DNA from: Peltaster fructicola
Lineage: Eukaryota; Ascomycota; Dothideomycetes
DNA: 64,000 bases
Direction: 5' to 3'
NCBI GenBank assembly: GCA_001592805.2
Contig: CP051139.1
Coordinates: forward strand, 4,826,229 to 4,890,228
In this document: piece after piece, positions 21,201-36,127 of the stretch
Layout of the letters: the number at the start of each line of letters is the position of its first letter
Numbering within the stretch: the stretch's first letter is position 1
Made by a program: the position numbers and the translations under genes
The notes under the pieces: generated by a model
Database searches by the model: none
What the model was told of the DNA's origin: nothing
What the model saw: only the letters and a program-made list of their open reading frames with translations

Positions 21201-23025
21201 CAACACATTCAGAAGGCGAGAAAGCCTAAGAAACTGCTCTACTTCTTATGGCAGCAGTGTCCCAGCTCTGGCTAGCGAATCAGTCCTGGACTCTGTCGCA
21301 AGCAGTATGAAAGCTCTGGAACTATGCTGGCCACCTGATCCTGCAATGGGATCATATCGTCGAGGTCCCAGCATTCTGTGCTGTTGCGTACAAGCATATG
21401 CATACACAGTCTGTCCCAGCAGCGCTACAGTCATAGTGTTGTACTGTAGTCAATGCCTGCGTCCACGAGCCACACACCCCATCGCACCGTCCTACACACG
21501 GCACACCTACAGATATTCAGTCTGAGGGTTCCTCGCTACATCCCACTAGGCGTACTGAGAGGACATGCACTGCTGCGACGTATTGCTCGTCGTCTATGGA
21601 GACGCCTTGAGCGTCGACCACCTAGTGAGGCTTGCCGGTGTGGGTTCGAGCTCCATGAATTCCTTACGTTCGGTGTCTCAGCTGTGCTCCCTATCACAGG
21701 CAGCACTCAAGGTGCGCTCGTCAAAGTGCAGAGCATGTTGGCAGTCTCCCAGCTTCTTCAGCCGGCAGAGCTCAATCTGTTCACTACCGATTCAGGCCAC
21801 AGACCAACGACCGGAGTATTCTCAGACTCGACAATCATCGCCCGATACGAGGCGACCTCGGCGTTACTCGACATATAGCCTCAGATGACCAGAAGATCTC
21901 CAGCCAGTCTTACAAACTCGTCAACCATTGCTTGAGCTCTGCTTTGCTCAACGCTTCGTCTAAGGACATGTGAGCCTCATTCGAGGTTCATCAACGAACT
22001 CGTGTGAGGTCTGCTTTGGCTCTGTTGCTCAAGCGACGTTCAATCAATAGACGCTGCTGTCAGTGCCATCTCCTGAGCCATGACCAACGAGTCGCAAAGC
22101 AGTCCTGTCTGCTCTTGCAGGTCCGTGTCTGAGGTCGTCGCGATGGTGCTGCGACTACCAGCTGTGCAATACCCCTGGAACACAACACAGAACCTGCAAC
22201 TGCATGAGCTCTGTGCCAAAAGACTCTCCAATACACAATCGTAAGACCAGCCCAGTGTCGTATTATGTGCCTGCTTGCACAGATCTGCGACCATTCACAG
22301 CCTGCTGCGCTTACGGCCACAAATCACAGATATTGCTGATGGATTGTATGGGTAGCAAGCAGCCCTCATGTGTGCTCGACCTTTCGAGGTCAACACATGA
22401 GCTCTCGATATATGCAACACTCCAGGCATCAGCAGCTCGAAGAATCAAGCATGGCGAGTTGCCCATGTGTGACAGAGCCAGCTATCGACCCGCCAGCCTG
22501 GTCGCTGTTGCACGATCAGCTCCATCCTCGATCTCACTGTGGTTGAGCGCAGCGGTGTTGGAGTATCATCCTTGGCGGGTTGCACTCGAAGCACAGCTCA
22601 CGTTCATCATTCAGAGATGTAGGTCTCACTGCCATCAGTGGCAGATAAGCTTGAACACCTCACGCTGTCGTGAGAACAAATGCACTACCAGGGGCTCTCT
22701 GGCTGTTGTCGATACGAGAATTCCACACTCGATGGGCTCTAACTGTCATCCCTGCATGTCGCAGTCGTCAAATGCTGCAACTCATCCATGTTGTTCTGCC
22801 CAGCAATGCAGCAACCGTCAGCATATCCATCTTCAGCCTACTGGTTGGCTGCACTCCGGCTGCGTCTTGAAGCTCTTCACGGCAGAGTACAACATCGTCT
22901 AGAGCAATGTCAATAAGATCGTTGCAAGTGAGCTGTGCTCCGGCTGCAGAAGTACGGTTGAGCTCTTGCTCTGTCATGCCATGACTACTTCTGCTCGCAC
23001 ATCGCGAGTAAGCTCTAGCGACTTC
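18233..23025. other. start of gene desert, no gene supported
   Basis: Only the first bases (upstream of the minus-strand gene at 18232) are likely to have a function, as promoter. Open frames such as 19630-20238 and 22204-22902 are long by chance levels only, overlap frames on the other strand and lack any motif. No transposase, reverse transcriptase or terminal repeats were recognised. Confidence 0.4.
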
Positions 23026-23061
23026 GTTTAGTCATGGACGAAAGCTCGTCCATGACTAAAC
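23026..23061. repeat. perfect inverted repeat (hairpin), 16-bp arms, 4-nt loop
   Basis: GTTTAGTCATGGACGA at 23026-23041 is followed by AAGC and then its exact reverse complement at 23046-23061. A further imperfect CTTCG/CGAAG pairing flanks the arms. It is not next to a recognised gene. It could be a remnant of a short palindromic mobile element or a scar of a fold-back event. Confidence 0.9.
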
Positions 23062-26000
23062 ACGAAGATATCAGAGTCATCTTTCCCCCAGATTGTTCTC
23101 TCATCACGATCAGCACCTTGATCACCATTGAGTACGTACGTCCAGATCAACACGACGCCTGACAGCATAGAGCATAGTCATTGATACAATCGACAGCATC
23201 GTAGCAACATCTACGTTCAAGCGATCGTCTACTCCACAACGCAACCATAATAGTGTTAGTCACCATGAGGACAGTGCTGGTTGCTGAAGCTGTAATGGCC
23301 GTCACAATGCCTACCGTTGTTGATCTCACTCCTGTATCACCTAGGACCGCCTATCACGACTCCACGAGCACCATTCACTCATACCTACAATTGAGGTGCA
23401 CATACGACACTGCTGGCCGTGACAGCATCGAGAGGGACATTCGGCAGGACATCCTGCAGGACAGCCTGGCAACGTAGCCGCTCCATCTCGACCTTGGGTC
23501 AGGCATACACCTCGTCCGTGATGAGCACAACGACCGTGACGGGCACAACAGTCAAGGTGACACATACTGCGTATGCTGCTTGTAAACCGAATAGCCTTAC
23601 ACCGACGTTGTCTGACGATAGATCGATGGACTTCGTGGATCTAGTCGCTGATGCCAATGGTCGACATCCGTCGCTGCCATAGAGTGCGCTTGCTGTTGAT
23701 GCAGTGAGTTGTCGTGAGCATTGTCAGGCGATCCTGGGTTGTACAGGCAGTTCGTACAGCAGTCTTGCGGAGATCCTGAACGTAAGCTGGATTTGAATGT
23801 CTGAGGAACTTGCGGCGAGACATCTGGAGGAGTATATATCGACATACTGGTGGAAGCGTTGCGATGTCTAGAAGTGAGTATGGTCAGTGCAAAGCAGCGT
23901 AGAGATGTTAATGAGTACAATAGATCTACCGTGCCTTGCTGCTTCCCACCCACCATTCTGCGTTGACATCTGCGTTCATGATCGTCTTGCTGCTGTATGA
24001 GGCTCGAAGCCGGCAGGCGGCCAGCAAGACGAAGGTCTCGAGTGTCCAGTTTGGTCAAGGTATTGCAGTCGGTAGCCATAGCACTGGTCGTATGCGTTGC
24101 ACACAAAACATGACCATCGACCCAGAGCATTGATGCACATTGATCAGCTCATGGCCGGCGAGGCTTTCTTCTGCGACGTCGATGCCTGACCGTCGCAGAC
24201 TGGCTCGTTGGCATCCGACTGCTGACAGTATCGTAGCAGGCCCAGCTGCATTGACAGCTCGCACATTCATGCTGCTGTTTTACTCCTTCGTCCTTGTCTG
24301 CTACCTCATATGCAAAGCTCACAACGGGTGCTGTATGCACGTACAGTGCAGCCCATGACTTCCGGCTTCGGATAGCATAGTCGTGGCTCTGCTGATGTCT
24401 TCTCGCTGTGTCTATGCTATTGCCCTGTGTTGCAGGCTGTCTGTATGGTCGAGTGAAGATTGAGGAGTTGTAGCGATCACTGATTAACCACGCAGTCGGC
24501 TGATAGTGTATGGACGTTCATCTAGACTGTGTATACTTACGCCGTGGATGACATGAGGTCTTGAGTGCTTCTGGAGAGTTCGTGAAGCATGCTGGTGTGC
24601 TCAAGGATGGTAATGGTGGTGCTGAATTGAACCGGAACTGCTGTATAGGTTTGTTTCGATCGTGCTGTCTGTGATATCAGCCTACTGAGGAGACGAAGTG
24701 TGTGTCAGTCTCTATCGATGCACGACGAGTGTGCATATCGCCGTTCTCCTGCTTCTCATTCAGCCTGCTCTTACGTTGAGTCCTCGATGTGTGATGGTGA
24801 GGCCTTGTTCTTATACTGACTCTAGTCTGCTGATCCCATATCGCTCTGACGGCTGCACTTGCAGCACTACGAAGAAGATGTCTTGCTGGCGGACTCGGAT
24901 CAGTTCTCGTGTGCCAGCAGAACCAATCATCGGAGAGGACTCCATGATGTTGATGCCGTGGCTTTTGGTGCTTTCGTTCTACACCGGCTGTCTGAAGGAG
25001 CATACAGATCAGAGCAGACCTGCAGTCCAATCTCGTGCTGGCAGCAGCGTTGGTGCTGACCCATGCACTTATACCGTCGATATCATGGCTTATGCTGTGC
25101 TAATCGCTTCGACGGCTGTTGTGAAGCGAGCTCTGGAAGAGATGAGCCTGGCTCATGTGATCAGACTAACCTCTTGAACTCTCAGGCCATCTTGCGCGCT
25201 GCTACGTTCAGATATTGATAGGGATCGTGTGCCTTTGGCACGATCGAGAGCAGATCTCGTGAGCTGTAAGATATTGGTCGCGCAGTATACCTGGAAGGCA
25301 TTGACATCGTTCGTCCATGGTGGAATATGACCCTGTCGGGCGATCAGAGCACTCTTGTAAGCCTCAGCACGTGTCGCAACACTGTACATTTGTGGTTTAT
25401 GTCATTATCGTTGGTAAAGCGTTACTGTTGCGAGAGCTTGAGAGTAGAGTCCACGGCCGGTGCAAGGACTGGTGAGTACGCAGCTGATATTATGGAACCA
25501 CTAGGCTCAGGGAGCGGCTCATCACGGTGCAGTATTGACCGACCACTGAGGTCATGCTCGTAGTGGTAGTGTTATGAGGTGTCTGGAAGTTGTCATGATA
25601 TGAGGTTGACCTCCGCTTCGTGCGACGACTTTCCTCCTACAACAACCATCACAACCTGACCACCATCAATTTCATTAATAGTCATCGTCACCTGCTCACC
25701 ACGCTTGCTACGATGATCAATAATGCTTTTTACGATGTGTTCCGATGGATCACGATGCCCGATACCTTCGAAAGCTGCACGATGGATTCGATGGCTTCAA
25801 CAGCCTGAAATGCATCGACGTCTACGAAAAGCACGTTAGCGATGGTCGCTGTGGTCAGGCTGGCGGGTGACAGCGTCTGCAAGCAGGTTGCGCCATCGAC
25901 AACGTGATCTGCTACCTCACCGCGGTTTCCCTCCTCCAGACCAACTCCTTCGCGCCAGTCTCATCACGCTTCTACCAGTAGCATGAGCAGTGAATCCGTC

Positions 26001-29000
26001 TGAAGCACTCATACAATGAGCAACAAAGCTTCTCCAGTACACCGTTCTTCATGTTGTACAGAGCGCCCGGTCTTCCCGATGATTGGCAACTATACAATGG
26101 CCGACACATCTCAGTAAGCCCACAGGATCCCTTCGGCAGTAGTGGTCCGACGATGAACGCCTCGACTAAGAACGAGTAGCTTGAGGTGAGCACCACTAAC
26201 GACTACGCTGATCACAAGCAACTTCTGTGTATTGTGAACATCAGCACAACTTGATGAAGACAGCACAGCTTCCTCTAGCCAGCTCGTACTATGGCATTTT
26301 AGCGTATCCTTCTGCCGCTCCTGCTTGCACATAGCATCTTAGAGCTTCAGTTCTAGTGCCGAGCACGGATTTCGACTGTCCTTGATGACGAACGAGCACC
26401 AGATTGATTGACTTGCTGTCATCGACTGCACTCGAGCCCTCGACCGCCTTTACCACCGCCGTTTGCCACAGATTCGTGCTGAAGCGACTTCTTTGCCATG
26501 AACGATCGTCATGGCTCGTCAGGAGGACCTCCTTGTCCTAGACGAACACGACCAGTCCACAGACCACCAAAAGCGAACACCGACAACACCTTCTTCCTCA
26601 CCTTCTCCATCCTCAGTGCCAATGCACGAAAGAGAAATGGCAACTCACCAGCTGCCGAGCTACCAGCATCTCGCAAGAGAGGGGCAGCGGGCAGGATGGC
26701 GTAGAAGAGCAGGAGACCTCGACATCAAGCATAAGAGCATCGGCGGCGCTCGGAAGTGTCGTGCTGTTGCAGAGTGCCCAATCGACCTTATTGCACCGAG
26801 CAGAACAAACAGCGCTACCCTTGTTCAGGGCTGGTAAGGTATGAACGGCTGCATCATGCTGAAAGGCTCAGACAGAAGACCCATCGTGTGGGACGTTCTC
26901 ATTCTATAAGCTACACTTCGCAACGGCTGCGTTAGACAATGCAGGTCTGCCACTGTCCTGCCTGATGCCGGTCGCCGTGTTGCACAAGTTGTCAATGCAC
27001 ACGATGGTTGTGAAGCCAGCCTGTCACAACCCAGATCAGAACGCTCTTGCCCCCAGGAAAGCACTGGACGAATCCGACTTGGAGTCTTACAACTACCCGC
27101 GTGCTTCAATCTCGACCCAAGAGTGTTGCGCAAGGTGCTCTCGAGGCTGTCGTTGACAGCGCCGTTGTCGTCGGCAAGTCTGCACTCTGGAAGGAGAAAA
27201 TCAGTTGCAACCCACAACCAAGTGACTGCGAGGCTGGATACACTGCAACCATCATTCCATATTCAGAGCAGTCTAATACGCATACACTGTAAGGCAGGGT
27301 TGCCTCTCTGGCATCTGTCGCACTCCCTGCGCAGAATGCTAGGTCGTACGACACAATGTAAACATGGTATGCGCCACGCTGAGCGCTACCAGGCATACTC
27401 GTCGAGTTAGCAGCTTAGCTGGAGCACCTTCAACATCCTTGCCCTGACCGTGGGCTGCATGAAAGAAGCGACATCTTAGGACATTCGTGGTCCTGCTCTG
27501 TCGATGTTCCGACGCACCGAACGTGATCACATCACAGCTTCTCACCGTAGACCAACATCAATCGGAAGACGGGTTGCGAGCACACGACGTCAGGAGCGCA
27601 GCAGAGTCTCTCTCCCGGCGTCAGCGTCTCACCATCAATCGTCACTGTCCCAAAGTATCAGTCTTGCATTGCGTACTGCCGGCGCCTGTGTGCTCTACAG
27701 TGCGACAGCGCGACTCGACGAGCTCACTCTTTCAATGGCACACCTACTGCATGGACGCCGGATGCGACGTTGAGCTCCGTAGCAGCCATCTCGAGCGTAA
27801 ACCGGCCTCGAGATGTACTCGCGATCGAGGCATTGACTACGATCGACATACACAAGGACTGTGTTATAGCGAATGCATAAAGCTCGATCCTTGCAAGCCT
27901 GTGCCTATAAAGCTCACAGGGCTATGTCTCCCACTGGCACTGCTATACTTGCAGGAATCTCGAGATACCACAGCAGAGCGACAATAGCACGACACCTGTT
28001 GTATCTCACATGCCAGGGCTCAACGTGTGCCATGGTCTCAAGCCTCATAACATCCAGCGATCTCAGTCTTCTCTCACCAGAGCTTGTCCACACAGATTCT
28101 GGTCCACAACAGAGACGACAAGAGAGATCACCTGCACTGTTCGGTGGGTTTCCTGATCGCATCATCATGTCATCTCTAATCTCGTGAAGCATCTGTTCAC
28201 CTGGACTTCTTGTGTTCGTGCGGATAAGACTCTGAGATGTCTTCAACAACACCCAACCTCTGCCAACGCACCGCGCATCGTCATGGTCAGAACCAGCATA
28301 AGATGGCGATGCACTGGCGCCTCCTCAGTGTGCACTTAGACGCTTGTCGCAGATTGGGCCATCAATGACCCACATATCGACAGCATGGGATCTCGTTTCC
28401 AGCTCATTGACGAGCAACGACTAGCAGCATGCTTGAGTGTTCCTATTACCGGAAATGCAGCCAACCAAGCTGTGAGTTTAACAGAGCATCCACTGGAACT
28501 CCCCAGAACTGGCCACTACTTCCTCGCATGACGACTGCATCTATAGACGCAGGATGTCTGCTGTCGACCATGGATACAATGCCGCTCCAAGCTCCGTACA
28601 ATCGATTTGAACCCAGACCTGGACCTACCCTACCTGGAAGATGGATGCGCTCGTGTCGTCAGTGTGTCCTCCCTTGAGCGTGTAGGTGACAGCCCTCATC
28701 TATGGAATCTGTCATGGACGTTCGACCACAGCCTTACAGACAGACGACAGCCACGATAGCCACAGCCTCTGCTTGAACGCAGAAGCAGACTATAGACATG
28801 ACGATACATCCGGCTTCACTAGACAGGTTAACGAGCTACAGATGACCATGAGCGCTATCCACGAAGGTTCGTCGATGTTTATCGCTACGCGTGGATACTG
28901 CGTAGCGATCGCATCGTCACCTGGAGACACCAAGATCACCAGACTAAGTCCATCATCAACCGCGCACTGTCCTGTCGCATTGAGCGACTGTACCCTCGAC

Positions 29001-32000
29001 AAGAGATTTGCGCTCGATCATACTTGGTAGTCACCTAAGCAGTACCGATGAGATATAGTGCTGGCGAGGTTCTGTATGACCCAACAGTGCTATCTCAGGA
29101 CTCCCTGGTATACTGGTGATCAAACAGGCGGTCAATAGTCCTGCTGCCATCTAAGTAAGATGGAGCTCTGCTTGCGCGACTGGCTTGGAATAACTCTCGA
29201 AGACGATCTACTGTGTGTCAACGACCATGATGATGGTACGGCAGCAACGACCAAGCACTCTGAGAGCTTCACAAAACATTGACAAAGTCACCCAGGATGT
29301 TCTGACGACAAATGCTGGTGCTGACGATGCAAGCTATACTCAACGTCCATGAGCTCAGCCGGCATGCTCTGGTGACGACTGCTGGTGCTAATGGCGCATG
29401 ATCTCCGCTGCTGCCAGCACGTCGGATGAGCCCTGCATTCGGCCTCCTCAACGACGTCTCGCACGCTCGAACGCCGCAGTGATAGCTGTCTGTGCTCTTA
29501 GGACTGTCCTGCATAGCAGGCGACCTGAGCGATTCGGCAGAGCATTCCTGATGTTGTTTGAAAATCCTGGAACCTCAATCACATCGACAGAGCGCTGTGA
29601 TGCTTTGAGACTTCTTGTTCGAAGCGATGCTCAGCCATACAATGGATTTCAACAACAACAGCGCATCCCTACTTCGCGCAGCGGCAAGACAACACATCAA
29701 GAGGCATCCTGGCCACTACTCGCTCGTCGCAGAAGCCAGATGGCTTTTCTCACGTCGCATTAAGAACGACCATGTTCTCAAATGCGCCATCTTCGATCGT
29801 CGGCACCACGAAATTACTGTAAAACCGGTCATTATGACAATTGATAGCGCATGCACTCACTGTTGTACTCGACAACTTTGAGCTCTTTCTTCGGAGTGGT
29901 TCGTTCTTGTTCAGCTCTCGAAGCGGCCTGCAATCGCACTTTATGATCAGGGCTCCAACGATGTCAACACTATTGACAGACTAGATCGTCGTCGGACTTG
30001 CATGTACGCTCGCGAAACGACAGTCTGGGTCAACATATCGACTGTAGAAGCCGAGTGAAACTCTACAGACTGTGTGTTACACGATATAGAGGTCCTAGAG
30101 TTCTGGCTCAGCCCAGATCCATGTCCAGCTAGCAGCAACTCATCATCGACAAGGCGGCAGCGATCCGTCCATGCATGGGTATGGTCCACGCATCGATGTG
30201 TGTCCTGTCTTGTACGACCAGCAGACTGTGTCCAGTTCAGTGGCCTTGTCAGGCCTACCAAGCGGCATGACGCGAGCAGAGCAAACTGAAGCACCCAGTA
30301 CAGGCCCAGACGTGTTGTCCAAGTCGTCAACCTTCCCATTGGACAATCCTCACCTCGGATGCAATCCGCCAGCAGTCGGGGTGGCACCGAAGGCCTGCTC
30401 GCCTGCATGGTCATGCAACATCTCTACTCCGATGGGGTCTGACTAAGTAAGTGTCGGGATTATGCCGGGCAGATCTCGAGTACTGGTCCGTAAGATATGC
30501 TTCTATATACCAAGATCCAGGATGCACGTTTGAGGGTCGTTGTCACTGCGCTACAATCAAACCGCTGTCTCCATGCTCCATGGCGGCCTTCCGAAGCACA
30601 TTTATTCTCGCCGTGAACGACATTGTCAAGGATGCCATAGATATCGCTGTGGTCATGATGCACCATTCAGCCTTTCATACATGCTGCCCTTCATCCCTGA
30701 GCAACCGATAACGATTGTGTACTAGCATTTTCAAGCATGCGACTCGAGTACAGCGCTTGCTCTCGAGAGGACTGCTGCTGTCTCAACCGTCTGAGCCAGT
30801 GGCACAGTGAGCCTCCACGAAATCGCCTCTAGGCATGCGTGCACTGCTCTTCGAGCCCTGCGGAAGCGCTCAAAAAACGGTCGGCGACGGCAAGCTCGTC
30901 ATGCTCGTCGTGCAGGAGCTCGAGAGTGGGATCTCCATACAGTAGACATGGCACGAATGCCAGAGCACTGTGCGCATGACGAGGCTTAATTCCGACCGAC
31001 AGTGCAGAAGTTCAGCCAGAGCCTCAAGCTCGATGTGGTGTTCTTCAAGTTCGACTCTCCAGCATGAATGAAGCTTCTTACAACAACTTCCTCGATCGCC
31101 AAACCATCATTCCGATACACAACGACTGCGCATTTATCGAACCGCAGTTTGCAGCCGTCTCCCGACACTGTCTGCTATACAACGACATCACATAGAGGTT
31201 GTGAAATCGCTGGCCGATGGGTAGCACATGTCGACGACGTGCTGCAGTGTCGTGCAACATCGATAACGCATTTCATCATACACCCAACTGACGAAACGTT
31301 ACGCACACACTCCCTGAGCCTCTTACCCTCTGTCAGCACATCATGAACGACTCCTCGGCTACCGATCGCACTCGAGAAGCATTAGCGACGACTCAACTTC
31401 CTCGCCATCCACGACCGAGCCCGCCTCTCGCACCGGCCGCAGTGTCCAATGCAACTGCCCTGCCCTGGGAACCCGCATGCTGCAATCACGGCGAAGCGCT
31501 ACAAGAGATGGACACTGTACTGGATGTGTTCAATAACACGATCTGCCAGGACACGACTCTGAGCTGTAAGGGCCGCGCACGTTTGCGACGAAAACCATGT
31601 GACTGGTACAGCCATGAGAAGAGATGCAGGCGTGGCTGTTGAACATACGATTGCCTCTGAATGGCATTGATACAAGAGCCAGGGAAGACTGCACGCACAA
31701 CGGACAAGGGAGGTTATTGATGTTGTGATGCAAATCTCATGCTCGATCGAGCCCTGCTGTCCACGAGCGGTGATCAACACACCTAGCTCTTCACGTAGCA
31801 TAGCTACAGCTCGGCTGCAAAGAGTGGCTCTTCAACAGACCATTCAGCTCAGCCATGCATATGCGGTATCGACAATTAGAAGCGACTGCGATGCTGTCCT
31901 TGCGAGCACGATTTGCTCTCAGTCCTGGAGAAAGCGTCGCTGTGTGGTAAGTACTGGCTGACAATGCAGACTTGCAATCGATGCGTTACAGCCGTCCACC

Positions 32001-32994
32001 ACGCGAGTATCGAACGTGCTCGAAGCACAACATGCAGGAATGCCGTCTTAGCAGCTCATGTGTAGCATTGATGCTCGCATATGGCATTGTACAGTCGACT
32101 TGTTTCAGTTGGACACGCCACATGCTGTGAGAGCTTTCGAAGACCATGAATCTGCGCAACAACGATTCTACTGTCCAGGCAGGCCGCCGTGATCGCCATG
32201 GACCGAGATGATATCAAACAAGTAGGTTGACGTCGACTGCATCACACACGGGTGCCCATTCATCACAGCCTACGCTTGAGGTCGACCAAGCCCGAACGAT
32301 CTTGAGTCTGTACACAATCCTACGACGGGACATTGGAATAATATATCAATAACGAATGTGCAGTACATGTGCTATACTGGCCGCTGATGCTGGATGCAAG
32401 ATTCCTCTGTCTGTCTTTGCAATGGCTAGAAAGTAGGCAGTGGCTGTGCTCGTTGACAGCAGGTCACGAAGGGATTGCTGTCGTTCGATATTGCCAATCG
32501 CTGTCGACTCGCGGTCTCGATGTCGTCGTTGCTCTCACCGACTCTGCTACACCTCGCCCAGCCTTAACGATGGCGAGTCCCTGCGGCTACTACGACCCTG
32601 TCTTCTCCGTAATCTCCTGCTACGGTCAGATCAAGGCAATCCTGACGAACGAACGAACCTTGTTTCGATGAATTCATCATAATCGTAATGTCGGACTTGG
32701 CGTAGCTGCAAGTAGGCGATCATTAAGCTTCCTGCTGCAAAAGCTATTGCGAGTCCGCCGAAGATGATCGTTAAGTTGTCGGACGCTGAACTCATGGTTT
32801 GTCTTGTCAAAGCATCGGCTGATCTTGAGTCGAGACCTGCTCAAATCAGGCCGTAGTCCGAGCCAGCTTTATGCTGTCCTGCTGGGACACTGGGACATTG
32901 GGGCATTGTGCCCATACCATAACGATGTCCCAGCGGAGAACCTCTTCTGCATGATACACGCCGCTCACAACCAATTGACGACATGGCCAAGCAT
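23062..32994. other. gene desert, about 10 kb
   Basis: No coding sequence was recognised on either strand. Open frames are under about 180 codons and carry no family motif. A 10-base duplicated motif (TGCTGGTGCT at 29313 and 29380) hints at a decayed tandem repeat of about 67 bp. Nothing else could be supported. Confidence 0.35.
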
Positions 32995-33068
32995 GGGGCA
33001 GATGGACCAGGCCAATCAGGGCTCCTCATGCTTGTATCGAGGTACTGGGGCAGATGGACCACGCCAAT
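32995..33068. repeat. two copies of a 52-bp tandem unit
   Basis: The segment GGGGCAGATGGACCA starts at 32995 and 33047, 52 bases apart, and the match continues for about 22 bases with one mismatch. Just downstream, a 9-bp inverted pair (GAGGATAAC / GTTATCCTC) lies near 33140-33190. Confidence 0.7.
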
Positions 33069-35010
33069 GAGAGTGACGAAACCTCGCCTACGTACATCAT
33101 CAGCCTGGTCCAGGCTGCGTCTACCAATTGAAGCAGTTGAGGATAACATTCGGCACTTACCAAGTGGAGCAGTTGAATGTATCAACGTTATCCTCTTCTG
33201 CCCTCGAGGAAAGACGATCGACATGCACTGCGGATTCCAATTTGGCGCTACGTCCATCATCGTTCACTGCTATGGCTGTTCAATCGCTTCTATCCACAAA
33301 ATCTTGGATGAGACTTCCACGCTGGCGATCAGCATTACTCCGTAAGGGTGACCACACGTTCGATACACCAGCTCAAGAGAGGCGCTGCATGCACGCTTCC
33401 TGCTCTCATACAGCAGCATCCGGACCATGTAAGACGACATTGGCTTTCCACAGATGCTAGGATGATCCCGGGCATCTAGCTACCACGAACGTTGGTTGTT
33501 CCGCCGGGACCGGCGCCTTGCAGGCTCCCCATAACAACATAAAACTGTACCTTCGTCATTGAGCATAGGCGCAAAACCTAACAGTTGAGTCAAAGATTGC
33601 GGTGTAACGAGTGGCTTCCCGGAGCACGACTGCCGCGTATGGCCTATCGTCGCCCTTGTCGGTCCGACAGTCTAAGATTCATACGACGTCCTCAGATACG
33701 ACCTTCACATACGGATTTGCTCCAAGGAGGTCACCCAACAAGATATGCAACAGCGAATGAACGACGGCGCCAGACGATCAGCCTTGAGAGTGCATTGACA
33801 GTGTCGCTTTCCACAGGAAAGCAGAAGAGTCCAAGCGCGGCCACCATCCTTGGAGTTCTCAAGGTGGTAGTTTGCCAGGCTCAACCTACAATTGCTATCC
33901 ACTGGGTCGCCTGGACTAGTCACAGCGATCTTACTGACAGCCCTTTTAGACACACTCAGGGTTTAATGTTGTCCGAAGTCAGGTTCGTCATAGGCTCAGC
34001 TCATGTTCCGTCAGTCGGCATACCCTCCAGCTTCGACGCCTTTTGGCCATGCGACTACAGCCCTGGTAGGCAAGGGGCACCCTGCCTCGAGGTCTCCTGA
34101 GCCGGCTCGGTTACGAGTGTTATTGCCCGCTGAATGGCCACAGGAGCAGCTCTTCTCGCCAAACTGAGCAGTATACGGGTAACGAGCTCGCTCTTCTGAC
34201 AAGATAGTGCTCGACAAGCTCATCTTTGTGTCGATCGAACGGGAAGTCAGCCGTGCTGCGAGTGTACCATACCCGGACTCAGGATGAGAGCAGTGCTACC
34301 GCAGCAGTCTCTTACAGGCTGCCGATCGGCAAATCCTCCACTGCTTAGAGCCATAGCATTGAGAAGCACCACCACAAGCGGTACGCATCAGCGCTTCGTC
34401 TAGCAAGATTCCTGGCAGCATGGAGATGTCAGCTTCACCCTATCATGCACTGAAGCATCGAGGGGAGCTGTGAGAGTGCTCGGCCGAGGATTTACTTGAC
34501 TTGTCACAACACAACTTGGAAGCAGAAGAGAAGCATTGTACACGGCGCTATGAGCGTCACGCCCTACTCGGCCCACCACTAGCGAGCCCTACGCGATCAA
34601 GACAAAGCTGCTGCTGCTTCGCTTGCCTACAGAGGCGGTATACGTCGTGTAATGCTAAGCGGCAGTGTGCGTTGCAGTCAGCACGAGCTTGTCACGCTCA
34701 CCTGCCCACGTCGTCCGTCATCGGAAGTGCTACATTATTGCCGCGAGCACCAAAATGCCCTCAATCGATAGAGCATAGCGAGTTACGGACAAGCTGAGAG
34801 TCTGGTACAATTCGTTGGAGCCGTTCGTTGCAGATTTGCATTTGAATATGATTGCGATTGTCGTCATCGTCGGGCGCAATTCTCGAGGTCCCATTTCCAG
34901 CAAGTCAATTTACTCAATATAGCAACCACTTCCACCAACACAAGAACGTTGTTTTCACTGGAACGACGACGAGAGCTGCTCCATCGATACAGGCTCGTTG
35001 TACGCAACCC
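33069..35010. other. gene desert, nothing supported
   Basis: No recognised gene or repeat apart from the short inverted pair near 33140-33190. Open frame 33585-34100 has no recognisable features. Confidence 0.35.
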
Positions 35011-35175
35011 TGGCGGGCGATACATCACTTCGAGCTCTACTCATCAACTGAGTATCGCCTTGAGTATTTCTCATCAATGGATCGTCAGCAGGCCTTCTAC
35101 TCATCGAAAGAAGCATCAAGATGACCTTCATTCATCATCACAGTATCAGTATGAACTGACATCGTCAGCAAAGCG
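35011..35175. repeat. 30-bp-period tandem repeat, decayed
   Basis: The core CTAC/TTTC-TCATCA recurs at 35041, 35071, 35101, about 35132 and about 35162, so the period is 30. A weaker copy precedes it near 35018. Because 30 is a multiple of three, it keeps a frame open around 34949-35482, which may explain that long but featureless reading. Confidence 0.65.
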
Positions 35176-36127
35176 TTGCTTCGTGCAGCCGCCGTCGCCA
35201 GTGCTAAAGTACGAAATGACAGCAATCCCAGAACACTCGAGCGAACCTTTCTCTTCCGCAGAGCCTGATCCTCATGCTGTCCGCCCTCAGAGTATCAGCA
35301 CGGAATGCTACGAGCGCCAGAACACGCGTACGAGCCGCTCTCGTCCGTGGAGCATCGAGATCACCACCACAGCGCCAGTACGACCCGTCTTCAAGTACGC
35401 CGCCGAGGCGGCACTCTTCGTTACATTGTTCGTTGATAAGGAGGTCTTAAGAGCTGTTTCCATCCTTGAAACATCCGTATAAACTACAGAGGTCATCTGA
35501 GCATCGGTATACTCGGTCCTAGTTGGTGTAGCGTTAATCTCACAATCTCACCACTTGGCACTTGCAGAGTCTCGACTGATTGTTTTGCTTCAGCAGAGCA
35601 TTGAAGCGAACTCACATCACTTATTGAGTACAGTACTCGCGACAGACCTCCGCCGTCATACACAGATCGTCGGCGGCATTAACCGATGTATTCTCATCGG
35701 CAAGAACATTGTTTCAGCATTTGCACCAGCATAGCACCACCGCCACCTTCCTCCATCGACCAAACCGCCCTACCGCAGTGCCAGACTCCGGTGCATAGCT
35801 CGAGACATACCATTCAGCCAGCGCAACACGCTGAGTTCTCATGTGAGCCCTCTCGAAGTCAACACGTCAGTTCAAGCTGTCATCACCGACTCATCGTCAG
35901 CAAGCCCGTCAGATTGGCAGAGCGTCGCCCTCGCACCGTACACTCACCGAAGCGCTGATAGAGGACATGACACCTCAGAACACCCACCAGCAGCCTTGAT
36001 CACTGCGGGACACCAAGAGGTACCCACTGTCAGTGCAATACAACAAGTTAGGACATACCACCAAGACGGTGTGAAGAGAAGGACACATCAGCAGTGCAGC
36101 ACTACGAGCAGGTCTCCGTCAGAGTAA

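Noticed and set aside
21585-21675. tRNA-like T-arm (GGGTTCGAGCTCC) near 21645
   Set aside because: The T-loop pattern fits, but no matching acceptor strand or D arm is found at the right distance upstream.
34949-35482. 177-codon open frame
   Set aside because: Part of it is kept open by a 30-bp-period repeat, and no recognisable motif is present.
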